A stretch of 64,000 nucleotides of DNA from Varroa destructor (taxonomy: Eukaryota > Arthropoda > Arachnida > Mesostigmata > Varroidae). Location: assembly GCF_002443255.2 (NCBI RefSeq), contig NW_019211457.1:46467690-46531689 (forward strand), given 5' to 3'. Under the pieces are notes generated by a model. The model did no database searches. It was not told the DNA's origin and worked only from the letters and a program-made list of their open reading frames with translations. Positions 50,211 through 62,115 of the stretch are shown here, piece by piece. The number at the start of each line of letters is the position of its first letter. Within the stretch, counting starts at the first letter, position 1. The position numbers and the translations under genes were made by a program.

Positions 50211-50440
50211 TGAGTTTTAGTTCTATCATTTGTAAACTAAATGGTTGGTCGATTCCTATAGCTGAGGCCATAATCCCCATGTTATTCATATTGAAATTAT
50301 GGAAAAGCTCGACATCCTATCGTGCAAGCCTTTCTCGCATACTTAAAGCTCTATCACAATTTCGCGGCCGCGAAGTCCTGATCCACCCAAATCCTATCGA
50401 TTACTGTAGAGCGTTGTTAACTTTGTCTCTAGGTTACTAG
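50211..50440 (+). CDS. Receptor-like open frame, low confidence
   Basis: About 75 codons to a TAG. A hydrophobic helix (IAEAIIPMLFILKLW) is followed by a basic loop and a short second hydrophobic end. The layout recalls the N-terminal exon of gustatory receptors, but no diagnostic residue is present. The first codon is TTG; a TTTTAG at 50220 might instead be an acceptor. Confidence 0.17.
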
Positions 50441-51078
50441 GTTTATTTGTTAAATATATTCATCTTGTTTCTAACTGGAACGTTTTCAATATATATCAGA
50501 GAAATGCGGACGCAGAAAGTTATGGTTGAAAACGAAAAACAGCGGTTTATTTAGCAACAACGGATGAGCTGTGGACGGCTGAGCAGACCCTAAGGCCTGT
50601 TCCGTTTTATCATCTATAAAAACAAATGGCCGTAGCCTGTATGGAAAAGAAAGCTGTAATGAGTTGCGTATATTATAATCCTTTTAAAATGTATTTTTGA
50701 TATCATTTCCTGGTTACCTACCGGGCATCGGTGGTATAGGACTGTTTTTTGTGCGCATCTGCGGCCTAAATATGTTATTTATTTATAATTAAACGCAAAC
50801 TCTACAACTCTGATCGGAACAGGCTATTTATTTATTCTGTTTCACGGTTCTCGGTGACGAATCGACCAAGTCAGTATGTGTCTCATATCTACACTCAATT
50901 CGTTAGTACACAAGACCGCCATTATTAGATATCCACCCACTACTCGATCCCGTACATTCTGCAGCATTCAAAATAACTGTCTTAAGTCTCGCCGTAGGTC
51001 ATCACGATTTTACTCGGCATCGTCACTTCTATCGAGTTGTCTTCTGCTGGTTGGCAATTATCTGTATGGCGAAAAATG

Positions 51079-51102
51079 TAATATATATATATATATATAT
51101 TA
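51079..51102. repeat. (AT)n run inside a palindrome
   Basis: GTA-(AT)n-TAC, a 24-bp perfect palindrome extended by AAAA/TTTT on the two sides. Confidence 0.92.
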
Positions 51103-52844
51103 CGTTTTTTATTATCCTGCATTTATGACTTACAGGTTACTGTTAGCTGGGTACCGAAGCTCGCCAAGCTCGAGCACAACATGCCATTTATAGCTATCAG
51201 AAGAAGGTTGACGGACGTGTATTTTTAACCGAAACAGATGATGCCAGCGCGAAACCGAGGCCTGCGTCATCGATGTTCACCAATAACCACTTTATTGATG
51301 ACGTTTATTTATCATTAATTGTACATTTATTATTTTCCACGTTTGTTCGTTTAACATCAAGCTTCACGTGGGTCTGAAAATAATTTGTTTAGAAAGCGTG
51401 ACGCAGCATCTTTATCACCTAGGGGGATTAATGTTGTTCATACATATTCGACTATATCATAAAATCTAGGTAAGGCGCATCGAAAGGTTCCTTAATTTCG
51501 TCCAGATTGCTTACTATGTAAGTTCCCCGTAAGATGTACTGTTTGAGCGTACCTATTCCAAAAATCTAGATCTTTGTTAGACACGGGACAGCAAGCGCAA
51601 ACATCCTTCGTTCGAACGTGTTTACAAACAAGCCAAACGCTAGTAGCTTATCTGCTATGACCTTCAGCTCGTACTCTGCAATTAGTCTATCGCGTATTCA
51701 TTAATTGAAAGTGTAATTAGTTGAATTAAAGTAAAAAAAGATGATATAAAGACTGTACTGCGATTGTCCAAACATTACCGATAACGAACCTCTAGGTTTA
51801 TAGCTGACAAATAGTTTCCGCATTGACTTCCATTTCCAGTCGATCGTTAGGACCGTCCTAGACTTTAGCGATCAGGTATAATTCAGTGGATGCGCACAGC
51901 AATTTTAAAAGTCTCTTTTTCATACAAATTTTATTCATTTTACAATGAAATAGCGCGATATTAGAATACTCTGTAACTACTAAGAAAGCCGAAGGAGAGT
52001 ATCTCATGTTTCTCAAGCAAAGAGCTATTGAGCTTCCGTCGTAACACGCGCGAGAACTAAGCGAACTCTAAGTTGCGTCAAAAACTAGGGTACAAAGGCA
52101 TACATGTTCAGTAAGCGTCATGGACAAACGTTGTGTGATGTCTTGCGGGTGAAACAGCAAGTTTTGGCTCGTCTGATGTAGTTTGTCTCCGTTTTTAATT
52201 AAGCTTTGACAACAAAATAAGCCGTTATCAGTTGTGGATGGACGTAGCTTACTGGTTGTGTAGGATATTCTACACACTAATTGTAGGAACATTTTTATCT
52301 ATGTAAAATAACATAAATACACATATTATATGCCTTATTGCTTAATGCAACAAAATCAGTAATAAGCATACCCGGGGGTCACCACGCTACGGCTTGAATC
52401 CAACATGAAACCAGCTTAGGAGATGCATTTTCAACTATTATAGGTGGAAGCCATTGGGTAAATTATTCGATAAACATTTAAACTTAGCACTGAAACGTGA
52501 GTTGACATTTTTTATAGAAGCCCAATTTTCGCTTTGTTAAATGTTGTGACGTTTTATTATTGGTATTCAAGATGTATGCACGTTTGCGAATTTCTCTGTC
52601 TCTCGTTCGATGCCAGAACCAGATCGATGTGTGACTCGTGAGCGCAATATGGCTCATTTCTATCCATAATATTGTCGACTTGGAGCAATTTAGTGACCTG
52701 TAAATGGTCATGCCCACTTAACCAATGTACAGCTACTGTCTTCTAGATGTTCAAGTATATAAAGGCTTGTTATAGGTACGAATTGCTTCTGTATTTAGAT
52801 TTGTCGTTACAGAAAGCATTAGGATTAAAGCTTTCCTTACTTAC

Positions 52845-53042
52845 TTGACGTTGTACTTCTTCAAACCTCTGTATACCGCTTTTCTGCAACACGTTATTGT
52901 TAACGTTCCTGGATACGCAGGTACCAGATGCTCCGCCGGCAACGATTTCCTTTCTCCTTACTGATAGTCTCCGTCGTCGGTGAACGACTTCCCTCACATC
53001 CAATCCCTCAACTTTTCCCAGTATTTCCGATACTATCGTCAT
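52845..53042 (-). CDS. Probable coding exon ending in a consensus donor
   Basis: On the minus strand ATG 53042 (A at -3, in-frame TGA upstream at about 53085) opens 66 codons ending at CAA/GTAAGTAAGG, a near-ideal donor at phase 0. The peptide starts MTIVSEILGKVEGLDVREVV, then a basic run HRRRRLSVRRKE, then a Gly/Ser/Asn part. Codons are strongly purine-first. The flank is purine-rich on this strand, which can mimic coding, so the donor is the better evidence. An internal donor (TCA/GTAAGG, near 52960) is an alternative. No acceptor partner or family was recognised. Confidence 0.35.
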
Positions 53043-53049
53043 ACTCAAA

Positions 53050-55150
53050 CCTCTCTCGACTGAGCCTGACCCGTTCGTTATGGATCAACTGCCTGGGCTC
53101 ATCACTCACCGTATCGTATCTTACTAGCGCTGCTTATACTACGTCCAGACCCAATACTGCCTCCGAGGTTTGTGCTTATGATTTGATGCATGTAGAGATG
53201 ACAAATGGTCCTAAAAACTTCTTGTCGGCGACGGCCACGTCGTCACCCCCCATTACTGTCTCTTTTTTTCTGTCTCTTCCTGCTCGTGTTATTCCGACCA
53301 CTTAGACTTCTCCTTGTTCTTTTTCATCAGGATCTCTCCGATCAGAGGCCCCGATATTTCTTTCCACCTTTGGCTCGTCTGCCCCCGTCCGATTTGTTTC
53401 TCTCTCGTTATTTCTCTACCTATCTTGGTTCTGCTTTGTCTTCTTCGTCGTCGCCTTCTCCATAGCATATTCCCCCGTCTACGCACGAGATTGGAAGCGG
53501 CGACCCGTCGTCGTATGGGATATGGACATCGAACGAATTGAACGGGACTAAGGGGGGTCATTCACGGATTTGCCTCTGTGAGTTGGCTTGTCCCACTATC
53601 ACTACTGCCACTACTCTGCGATCGGCTTTTAGCAACGACCTAAACGCCCTCTGCGTCTTTTTCTCTCGCTGTGTCCTCCCCGTTACTCCCTATTCGGTTG
53701 CTTCTCGCAAACCTTATGGGCGCATAACGCCTATGGCAAGTCAAAGTCAATCTGATCCGATCTGATCCGTATCGTCATTGGCTTCACTGCCATGCCGCCT
53801 TTGCCTTCGTTCATATCGCCCATATCGCATATATCATCGAAGACTCAGCGGGTGCATTGCGGGAGAAACGGTGGGCCAGCGGGCGATCGCTGAGTTAGCG
53901 AGAGAGACAGTCAGAGAACTGGCCTTTTTAGCAGCTCGGTTCCACCTCTCTTGGGGAGCTCCTTTTTGATCGCTCCTGCTGTTTCGTTGTCCGGCTGTTG
54001 CTATCGCTGCTGGGGCGGCTGAAGCTGCCGGAGCGGCGACTTCTTTTTTTCGCTTTTCGTCGTTTGCGAAAGAAGGCGCGTCTTTGATGAGGATAGCGGT
54101 TCTGAGGTGGTAAGCAGCTATGAAGGTGAAGACCGATAATACCGAAGTAGTCTCGCAGTGGGCGCTGAGGTCATGATAGTAGTTACGGGTGCTGAAGTGG
54201 TGTAAGTGGTGGCCCTCGGGGCGTTGCCTTCTCTGCCTCTCTCTGATGTTGCTTCTACTGCTGCTGCGGTGGTTCAAGGATATGGAAAGGATACGAAAGT
54301 GAGGTCGGACTCAGTTTGATTCTCCTACACTCTCCCGAGGGTCGACCGCTTGACTGCTCGAATCAGAATGCCAATTCCCTGCCACCGCCAATATCTTCAG
54401 ACCTTGTCTTGTTGTCTTGCCAACCTCTCACTAGAAGGCCGGCTATCTAACATAAGCCTTCTTCTTTATTCTTGTCCTTTCAGAGGTGCACCTCGACCGT
54501 CATCGATATTGTGTGTCTGAAAGCGCGGCCCGCATGCGACTCCCGTCTCCCTCCGAGACTTCTCGTGGGTGTGAGTGCACCTGAGACTTCCATTCTCCCA
54601 TTTCGTTCCCTCCTCGCCCCCTGCTAAACGCTTTGCGGGAGGAAAGACGGCAAGAGGGGCTTACTGCAAAGGAGAAGGTTACAAAGGGAAGAAACTGAAA
54701 CGAAGAATAAAGACGAAAGCTGATTCGCCGGTAGGCAGGTCGGTATCTTCGCTGGTTTGGTAGCTCGTACCTCCCGGGATTCGATGGGGACCGGGGATAC
54801 AAAATGGGGTTAATGGTTGTCTTTCTTTCAAATCACTCCCCTGTTTCTTTCCTATTCTGTTTCTCTCGCCCCCTGTTTCTTTTACACACACGTATTTAAG
54901 CAGTATCTCGTTGCTTTCGTGTTTGAATGATAAAAGGAGCGTGTGCGCCCCGAGTTGGGCGCCGCTAGTCAGGTGAGCGAGCTTGCTTTTGCTGCCCTGA
55001 GAGATGCGTAGGTGGGGTGCTGCGAGCAGTACCTCGATGACTCTGGGGTTTTAACGAAGCTAAACATGTGTTTAATGCAAAGCTACATTGGTGCTCGCCT
55101 CATCCTTAAAGCGGGTACGGGATGATGCGAGTGCGGTTAGGGAAGCCCGA
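53050..55150. other. GC-richer, strand-asymmetric region (pyrimidine-rich plus strand)
   Basis: The plus strand is rich in CT runs and CpG, and both strands have many overlapping frames of 60-147 codons with Arg- or Ser-rich products. This looks like a promoter or 5' region for the minus-strand exon at 52845-53042, or low-complexity sequence. I call no gene in it. One 25-codon minus-strand ATG frame near 53256 (MGGDDVAVADKKFLG...) has striking codon periodicity. Confidence 0.4.
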
Positions 55151-57200
55151 GTAGCACCTATGTCGACATGTCACACAACCACCTTTTCGTTTCCCGCTTT
55201 CCCTATATGAGTTAGGCGGTTGTGACGCGACGCCTGGACAGCTGTTTGTTTAAGAAATGTCTATTCGAATCGTAATTATATAAGGCATCACGTAAGCAAC
55301 CTATGTAATAAGGCCTATAGCAAAGGCCAATCAACTGGATCTAGTTGACTTCGCATGTACACGGTAAACGTTATCTGTAAACACAAGAGGGTTAAGCTTG
55401 TGTGAGTGACCTCACATGTAATGGTTTGATTATTTCAATTGTATCACGTGAGTATTGACTCTTTTAGTAGTGGCTTGTAAATATGGACAATTATCCATTA
55501 AGTATTTTTAGTCAGGCGAACAGCAAAAGAATACCAGGGAATACACAAATGTTTTGAAGACATCTACAGGATAGAGTGGATAGTGCGGCTTACATCGGCA
55601 TCAACGCGCTTGCTTGTGAGAGAATATGAGAACTGCAGTAACTTAGTAACCTTGTGCCAAGGATCACTTAAGTCGAACTTTATAAGAAAGTCATTTTTTG
55701 TCCATAATCCCTATCGTACGTAATTCTTGTGAAATACGGAAACAGGCCACGTTGGTGTCCTATCATTTCGTTTTCCTTTCACCTAACGTCGACAAGCTCA
55801 TTAAGATTAGCCGCGCTTGGATTAGCTAGACGCCTTTAGATGTTAGGGAATTTTTGCCCCGTTAAAACAGCAGAAAACAAGACACGTTCTTTGGTCGTCC
55901 TTTAGTTATATAGTAGCTGGGTGAACGTGGTTGTCATTCTTTGTGTTCCTTTGGTATCGTGGTGAATTAAATCACCATTTGAGGCGTCCGCTTGCCAAAC
56001 CTTGCCTACCACAACGTGCGCCAATTTTTTTTGCCTCGTGTGAACCTTTTTCTACACCTATTGTGTTCACTCACCTATTCGTTTTCTCTTTAGTCATTAA
56101 ACGAAACTTTTGCTCGACTGCGAGGGGTCGAGTTGTAGCTAACTTTGTCAGCGTAAGTTCCATTTTTCCATCAAAATCAACTTAAGAATTTGCTAATTTT
56201 GCGCGAGTTCCCTTCACCGCTCCCATTCGTTTCACGCTGTCGTAGGTTGTGCGCCGCCGTTCTCATATACCAATCCTGGTGGAGTAACTGGTATACCAAT
56301 CCTTTCGTCTGATGTCTGTGCTGTCGGAGTCCCCGAAGAAGGAGAAGCAAAGACCAACCATCCTCAAAGGAACTTACCACTTATAGGCAGAAATTCCTCC
56401 CCATCCACTCAGACCCGTCGGTGTCAGATCGAAACCGACAGACGTTGAGAAACAATTCACATGTTTTTTGTGCGCTGCCCAGGAACAGCAACGGATAGTT
56501 GGAGATAGCCTGTTTCCTGGTACAAATGTTCAAACATTTAAATCACGTAATTTTATTGTTAAGAACAGCAGGATCATCGTAGAAGTTGCTGAATTCTCCT
56601 GATTTTCAGAGGCGGTATGAATTTGAAAACCGCCAAACGACCAAACACGCCATTAAAATGTCGATGCACATCCATAAGACTGAGGGCTATTTACGCTTTG
56701 GTAAAATGTCAAAAACCGTCGGAATTTTCTTGGAGGAGCAAATGACAAACACGACCCAAAGCAGCATTGAAGAGCGTAGTTCTTTGGGGACGCCGGTAGA
56801 TAGATAGATCGATTGTTGGGATAAAGAAAACGTCTACGTAAAATTTCAATATAATACTAGTTAGGTTCGTATTATGCTCCAGAGCATCATTTGAAGATTG
56901 AACAAAGACAGCATCCCATAACTGAATTCCGCTACGAGCAAGCATTGCCTGTATAGCAAGTGGTTACCGCGACCCTCGTACAAAATGGTGTTGACAAACA
57001 CCGCATTTTGCATGGGGTGACTATCTCCATATGACGCTTTTTCTTCCTAGTGTGTGCGTATGAGTGCGGCGCCCCTCGCGCGTACAACCTCGTATCTGGT
57101 GACGTCGTAAACTCATCGTAAAGATACAAGTGTCTCAAGGCAGTAGGCATCGCGAATATGCGACGACTACGGTATTTATATATTGGTCGTATATTTATAC
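55151..57200. other. AT-richer stretch without a supported gene
   Basis: Frames at 55931-56185 and 56586-56807 have no motif. Nothing else is seen. Confidence 0.45.
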
Positions 57201-57231
57201 ACGCTAGGTGGCGGTTGTAGCGTCAGAGACG

Positions 57232-57825
57232 ATGAAAACCGCTGCGTTGAGGAGGTCCAGTAGGAGCGTGTATTATGGTACTTGGCATACACTATATTAC
57301 CGTCGCGCTCAGGAGTTTGTCGTGGGTGGCAGCCGACCAGGGCTGCACCCATACTTCCCTAAAACGCCTACAGCACCCAACGACAATCTTGTTCCTCCGG
57401 CATTTTTCCCACCCTATATTTCCATACAACGCGCTAAACTCGTGCAGGCCGAGAAAGACGTCGAGTTGCTGCCAACGTATAGACACACAGCGAACTTGCT
57501 GATCTGGGGAATACACCTTAGTGAAAGTGGTATTATACGCGCGGCTTTTGCTAGAGATCGTTGGAACCGTTCAGGCCGCATTCCCTCTCTCGGAAAAAGT
57601 GCTCTAAAACCAGCTCGCGCGATAATACGATACGAGTTCAATGTCGCTCGTACGCGTTGTCGCTTATTGTCGTGCACTATACGGTCCTGCCGCCTCAAGA
57701 GGGCGTTCAGGAGGCTGAAGAGAAAAAGCACAGCTTCTGCCCCTTATCGCCATCTATATGAGTGCATACTCGCCGACGATGGCGTCAGATATATGCCAGA
57801 GCTGCTGCTGCTGCTACTGGCCTGA
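57232..57825 (+). CDS. Uncharacterised 197-residue ORF
   Basis: This is the second longest ATG-initiated frame after ECHS1 with mixed composition. It starts MKTAALRRSSRSVYYG, has a Pro/Tyr/Phe-rich middle (VPPAFFPPYISIQRAK), a basic Arg/Lys-rich part (about residues 120-170) and ends in a run of Leu before TGA. TATA-like stretches (57173-57199) lie just upstream, but the ATG would be only a few bases past the predicted start. Minus-strand frames of 74 and 105 codons overlap it. No homology was recognised, so it may be chance in a GC-richer patch. Confidence 0.25.
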   Translation: MKTAALRRSSRSVYYGTWHTLYYRRAQEFVVGGSRPGLHPYFPKTPTAPNDNLVPPAFFPPYISIQRAKLVQAEKDVELLPTYRHTANLLIWGIHLSESGIIRAAFARDRWNRSGRIPSLGKSALKPARAIIRYEFNVARTRCRLLSCTIRSCRLKRAFRRLKRKSTASAPYRHLYECILADDGVRYMPELLLLLLA

Positions 57826-58126
57826 CTCGCCTGTGACCACTGATAAGGCCTGCCGCATTGATGTCCTGAGGGCTAAAAGGTCGAGTATGCTAATCTAACA
57901 TATGTATGCATACATGTCAAAAAGCAAATATGTCACTCAAGGAAATGTGCTTACTTACTGGAGGAACAAATCGTCATTGCATATATACTAAGAGAGTAAT
58001 GTAAGTTGAAAATATACAGGATATTTCAATGTTTTCAGCAAATCTAGTTGCGCTTATGTCCAACATATTAAACTGGGTTTTGTTTTGTTATCGATGTGGA
58101 TTTTGTTGTCTATTCGTAAAGTACAA

Positions 58127-58194
58127 ACCCAGCTAAACGGCCAGTTACGGATTGAGGCATTCGAAGCCTAATCGGTTCGATTGCCGCCTGGGCA
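58127..58194 (+). repeat. tRNA-derived remnant (SINE head or tRNA pseudogene)
   Basis: The 5' end CCCAGC and the 3' end GCCTGGGC can pair over five bases as an acceptor stem. GCATTCGAAGCCTAATCGG resembles an anticodon arm, and GGTTCGATTGCC is a near-perfect B box. The D-arm is expanded and the anticodon arm is short, and total length is 68 nt, so it is not a working tRNA. The 30-bp dispersed motif lies 155 bp further on and may belong to the same element. Confidence 0.45.
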
Positions 58195-58349
58195 TTGTCT
58201 TGAAGTTTTGGTTAGTTGTTCTTACGTTAGTCGTTAGCTGTAACAAGTTTTTTCAAAGACACTTTCCTTCGTCAGTATAGACAAGTCCATTGCGAAACAG
58301 GCGTAAACACAGTCCGTCTTGTGCGCCCGTCTGTCTGATGAAACGTCCT

Positions 58350-58379
58350 AACGGCAATGTCGGACGTAAGATTTGAAAC
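58350..58379. repeat. Dispersed 30-bp motif, copy 2
   Basis: AACGGCAATGTCGGACGTAA followed by GATTTGAAAC, with 25 of 30 positions identical to copy 1. On the minus strand the three copies read VSNFTSETA, VSNLTSDIA and TNFTSGTA; on the plus strand they read NGGFGRKI, NGNVGRKI and NGGTGRKI. Substitutions fall partly at synonymous sites in the minus frame, so the unit may come from a once-coding element. Confidence 0.75.
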
Positions 58380-58674
58380 AAGGAGTATCGAAGCGGAAAC
58401 AAACCAAACGGCTTTGAACATTTAATTGAAAAAAAACAGGCCCGATGTTTTCAAACTGTCGAAGGTTTAGGAATTCATTGAGGAATACTTTGCATTCGCG
58501 ATTAGTAATTCTGAGAAGCCTTTGAATAACCGTATCTGTCTCTCAATGCTTAAAACTTAATTATGGTAAAGTTAGTTGCGGTTAATTATCAGCTATGGCG
58601 CCTATCTTCTATCCAAAAATTCACTTCACACAAATCATACTATGTTACAAATAGTAATAATAAGGGCGGTGTCG

Positions 58675-58700
58675 AATGGCGGTACCGGACGTAAAATTAG
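58675..58700. repeat. Dispersed 30-bp motif, copy 3 (partial)
   Basis: AATGGCGGTACCGGACGTAA followed by AATTAG, matching copy 1 except at two adjacent bases until it ends early. It is in the same orientation as the other two copies. Confidence 0.75.
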
Positions 58701-59930
58701 TTTTACTTCATCGTAAAAATTATAATCAGTAATGATCAAGCGAAAAGCTTCGTTTGCAAAAACGCTTCTGCTCTTCTGATGTTCTATATATCACCGTATG
58801 TACACTGAGGCTCATGTAATATATAATTAATTTTTAAGTGTGGAACTTAATTGTTGATACTTATAGCTACGACAGTCAATGCTGGTTGCGCACGCCGTCA
58901 TTGATTGGTATGCTGAACTCGACGACTTCGTGACGATAAAAATGAACAAACATTTTTCAAAAGTTTTTTTAACGACAGATTTCCCCCCAAGGTCGCCGTG
59001 CTTTGGTGTGTAAGTGATAAGTTTTTAAATTTCTGTAGCGCCATAAATAATATAGTGCTACACAATCGTATAGATGATCAGTTCTAGTCAACTATATTAT
59101 CTAGCAAAAAGTCAACATCATTCCTTTCGGTCGGTCCTCCATAACCCAGTAAATTACTAGTGTTATTGCATTGCGCACAAATTGTACCACACAAAAGCGT
59201 AATAACAAGTGAAAAAAACATAATAACATACTACTTCACTTCTGTTAGTGAATGGCTATGTTCCGCCGTTTGCTTTGGTTTAATTTTCCACGGGATGTAA
59301 ACATTTAAAAAGCGTCCCCAGTTTGAGCGTAGGAAGTTGGCTGTGGTGCGAACGCTAGCGCCGCTTAGATCTGATGGGAAAATGTTTTTTTACTTCGCAG
59401 TATCTATGTATTTAGATCAGAGTGAGCCTCAACCGCCTGTTAGGGATAGAAAAACAGGGCTACAGCTGCTAGTGTCAGCCCTAAGTCACGCTGGTAAAAC
59501 ATTGGCCTTATGGCATCAAACAGTTTAACAGGACAACAGCCATTTGTCTATAAGATTGGGATCAGGCGACCCCGACCCGTCTTCAAAGCCACCTCAGATC
59601 TCTTGAATTTTTTGCTCTGTTTTGCCCAGCTCTCTCAGGCTACGAAAGGGGCGCTATAAAAAACAACTGGGCAATCTTTCTCGCTGACACTACCCACCCG
59701 ACAGCCGGTGACGAACAGCGTACTTTCTTCTGGTGAACGGTGACTCGTCTACCCGCAACAATTGTTTTCAAATCATCATTTTTTTTTCAATGTGATTGCA
59801 TGATGCACCACTGGAGGTCTATACATACATACATGTAATAATAGTACACTGAAAGTATCACTCCCACCTGATTTTGAGCGACAAGGGGCGACAATCTGAG
59901 TTGGTGCCACTGCGTGGTAGCTAAGCTTCC

Positions 59931-60158
59931 CTATTTCAATGTGTGGTCAACGACTTTGATCCGTCCCAGTCGATGCAAGTCGTCATTTAAGCTATCGTTT
60001 TCCTCGTCGGTAATCGGCGCGCGTTTGGTGGCTGATGACGTATGCATCAAGCTGAGACCACTCACGTGCTTTCTGTCGGAGAGCGGAGAACGCGCAAAAT
60101 CTGTCAAAAGCCCCTGTCTTGAGGACATTTCCAAATTGCTAGGTGTTTCGGTTTTCAT
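59931..60158 (-). CDS. Small soluble ORF, 75 residues, unknown
   Basis: ATG 60158 to TAG, with an in-frame stop six bases upstream of the ATG and a strong acceptor-like AACTTTTTTAG at about 60171. The peptide is hydrophilic, starts MKTETPSNLEMSSRQGLL and has an acidic stretch PITDEENDSLNDDL. Codons are purine-first. The plus strand also has a 100-codon frame here (59914-60216, TTG start), so the strand is not certain. A short overlapping uORF begins at 60168. No family was recognised. Confidence 0.3.
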   Translation of the reverse strand: MKTETPSNLEMSSRQGLLTDFARSPLSDRKHVSGLSLMHTSSATKRAPITDEENDSLNDDLHRLGRIKVVDHTLK

Positions 60159-60219
60159 ATATTATCATGAGCTAAAAAAGTTTTTAATTCCACTTTTTGC
60201 AAGCCACATGACGTAGTAG

Positions 60220-61575
60220 GAAATGCCATATTGACGTCCCGATATCTTTCACAGCAAAATACAAATCTGAAAGATTTCGATCGATAGACTACATCATCAG
60301 GTCCACATGATCAGAAAATCATTTGAAAGATATGGGAAAAGGTTCCGTTAGCTTCTATCAAACTCCAACGTGTCTATCGGTAAAAGGCACTGAACAGAAC
60401 AAGTCACTACGGTAGTTCCTCGTTGAACCCTTGAGTCAGTCAGGTATAAGTGTTGCTCCCTTCGAGCAGTGTTTTCCCTAGAAGTGTTGTCTAGAAGTGT
60501 AAGGCACAAATGTGGGTTGGTAGACACGGGTACGCTGGGTGACATTACACTTTAACAATGTATCCTCAACCGTTTTAGATGAGGGGCAAGAGGAGCCGAT
60601 GGACCCATGTGACTTTCATTCGTATCGCTAGTGTACTGCCTTTACTTCGGAGCAGGGATAGAACAATTAATGAGTACCTCGCGTGGCTGCACGTCTGGTC
60701 AGTGGATCGCTCCAGGCTGTTGGGACATCTGTCATACATCTTTCAATGTAGGAATTGCAAGGAGTGAAGGGGCCGATACTCAAAGTGGGCCACAGCCATG
60801 CAAGGGTATGCAGCTGTAGACGGGGCATTCCACAACTGGACTGAAATTGTCTAGCTTATGGAATATATATACAAGCGATTTTTTTAGAACGATAAAAACT
60901 TTGGGGTATTTCGGTGTTTGCGAACACCACAGCGTAGCTAAAGCAATCTGAACGTTGTACGTTTCGTCTTCTTGTTCTTGTTAGTGTAAACCATTGTATG
61001 GTTTGATACGGTGGAACGCTTAAAAGGCGGATTTAAGTTCGCGTTAAGGGTTTGATGTCAAATGATCAATTTAAGCTAGAGTCAACAGACAGGTAGGAAA
61101 ATACAACTTGGACCACGGTACCTCCAAATAATAATAGCTAAGCATGACTGATTGCCCTCCTATAAGATTACTACGTATACAGCTGCAAGATAATTAATAG
61201 CTTTCATTATTATAGTACCTTAAAATTTAAAAGCTAACAATAAGGTACCGATTGTCTCCTTTGTCTCTATAGGTGCTGTACTGGTTTTTCTGTGTAGGCC
61301 TTGCGTCAATCAATATGCAAGAACTTTTACCCTCTTTTCTACTACGGTGTTTTTTGACGAAAGAGTACCGATTACGCGATGTGTGTGGTCAAATATGATA
61401 TGTATATTTTCCGCACCCAACTTGCCCAAGCATACATTGATCGAACGACCTATTACTACTGATAGCGATAATAATAATCATCATCATAAATAGAACTGCA
61501 AAACTACGTTGCCCCATAAAATAATTGATAATTAATAGGCGACTATAAGAGATCTAGACATACTATAATTAAACG
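60220..61575. other. AT-rich stretch without a supported gene
   Basis: Short frames only. TGGACTGAAATTGTCTAGCTT near 60837 is a relative (two differences) of a string near 17811. Confidence 0.5.
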
Positions 61576-61631
61576 AAATTAGACGTTGCTTAGGTAAGAA
61601 ATGTATTTCTTACCTAAGCAACATCTAATTT
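61576..61631. repeat. Near-perfect 27-bp hairpin, 2-nt loop
   Basis: The arms AAATTAGACGTTGCTTAGGT...AAAT (61576-61602) and ATTTCTTACCTAAGCAAC...ATTT (61605-61631) pair with one mismatch around the loop GT. The loop is too small for a pre-microRNA. Foldback duplication by template switching, or a palindromic element, fits better. Confidence 0.92.
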
Positions 61632-62083
61632 TGTAATAATAACGACGTAACACGTTTTTTCGGTAATTGACTGTTGGTTATTAACAGTTCTCTGTTAGCA
61701 TAATTTTAAGAAGCACGTGAACGAAACAGTCCGTACCGGCCCATTCTTTACGAAACTTATTGGCCGCTTTTTGGTTTAGAATCATGAATGCATTGCTGAA
61801 AATATAGTAATCAAACAATGTCACTTTGCCTTCTATTTAGAGCCATAGAATCATTGAAGTGTTAGCGGCTACCCAAACTTCAGCTTTTTGATGGCATCCT
61901 CTAGCGGCTATTAGCTCATGCGTACGGCTCATTGGCTCGAGGCCTAATTCGCTGTGCAAGCTCCACTTACAGCCGGAATTGGCAATCGATAGGTCAGCTG
62001 GCCTGCCTTATGGTGGGCTTAGGCTTCACGGGCAACTGCCCCAGGATTCGATTGTGGTTTTGCTTCTTTTTCCTGTCTTACAG

Positions 62084-62115
62084 ATAATTTCTCAAAGAAT
62101 GTGTTAGTTTGCAAG
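62084..62115 (+). CDS. Possible 32-bp micro-exon
   Basis: An excellent acceptor (TGCTTCTTTTTCCTGTCTTACAG) and a good donor (CAAG/GTAAGG) enclose 32 bases. Only one frame is open, reading NFSKNVLVCK. A coding micro-exon or a 5' UTR exon are both possible. A weaker acceptor (CACTTACAG) lies at about 61973. The receptor-like frames at 62693 onward are on the same strand. Confidence 0.28.

Noticed and set aside
53834..54277. 147-codon minus-strand Ala/Arg/Ser-rich frame
   Set aside because: Low-complexity composition follows the purine bias of the strand, with no splice site or start context to support it.
58334..58380. CTGATGA...GAAAC string resembling a hammerhead core
   Set aside because: Although ACGTCC/GGACGT could form stem II, five extra bases separate it from GAAAC and no stem I or III is visible. 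The other two copies of the same motif lack CTGATGA.
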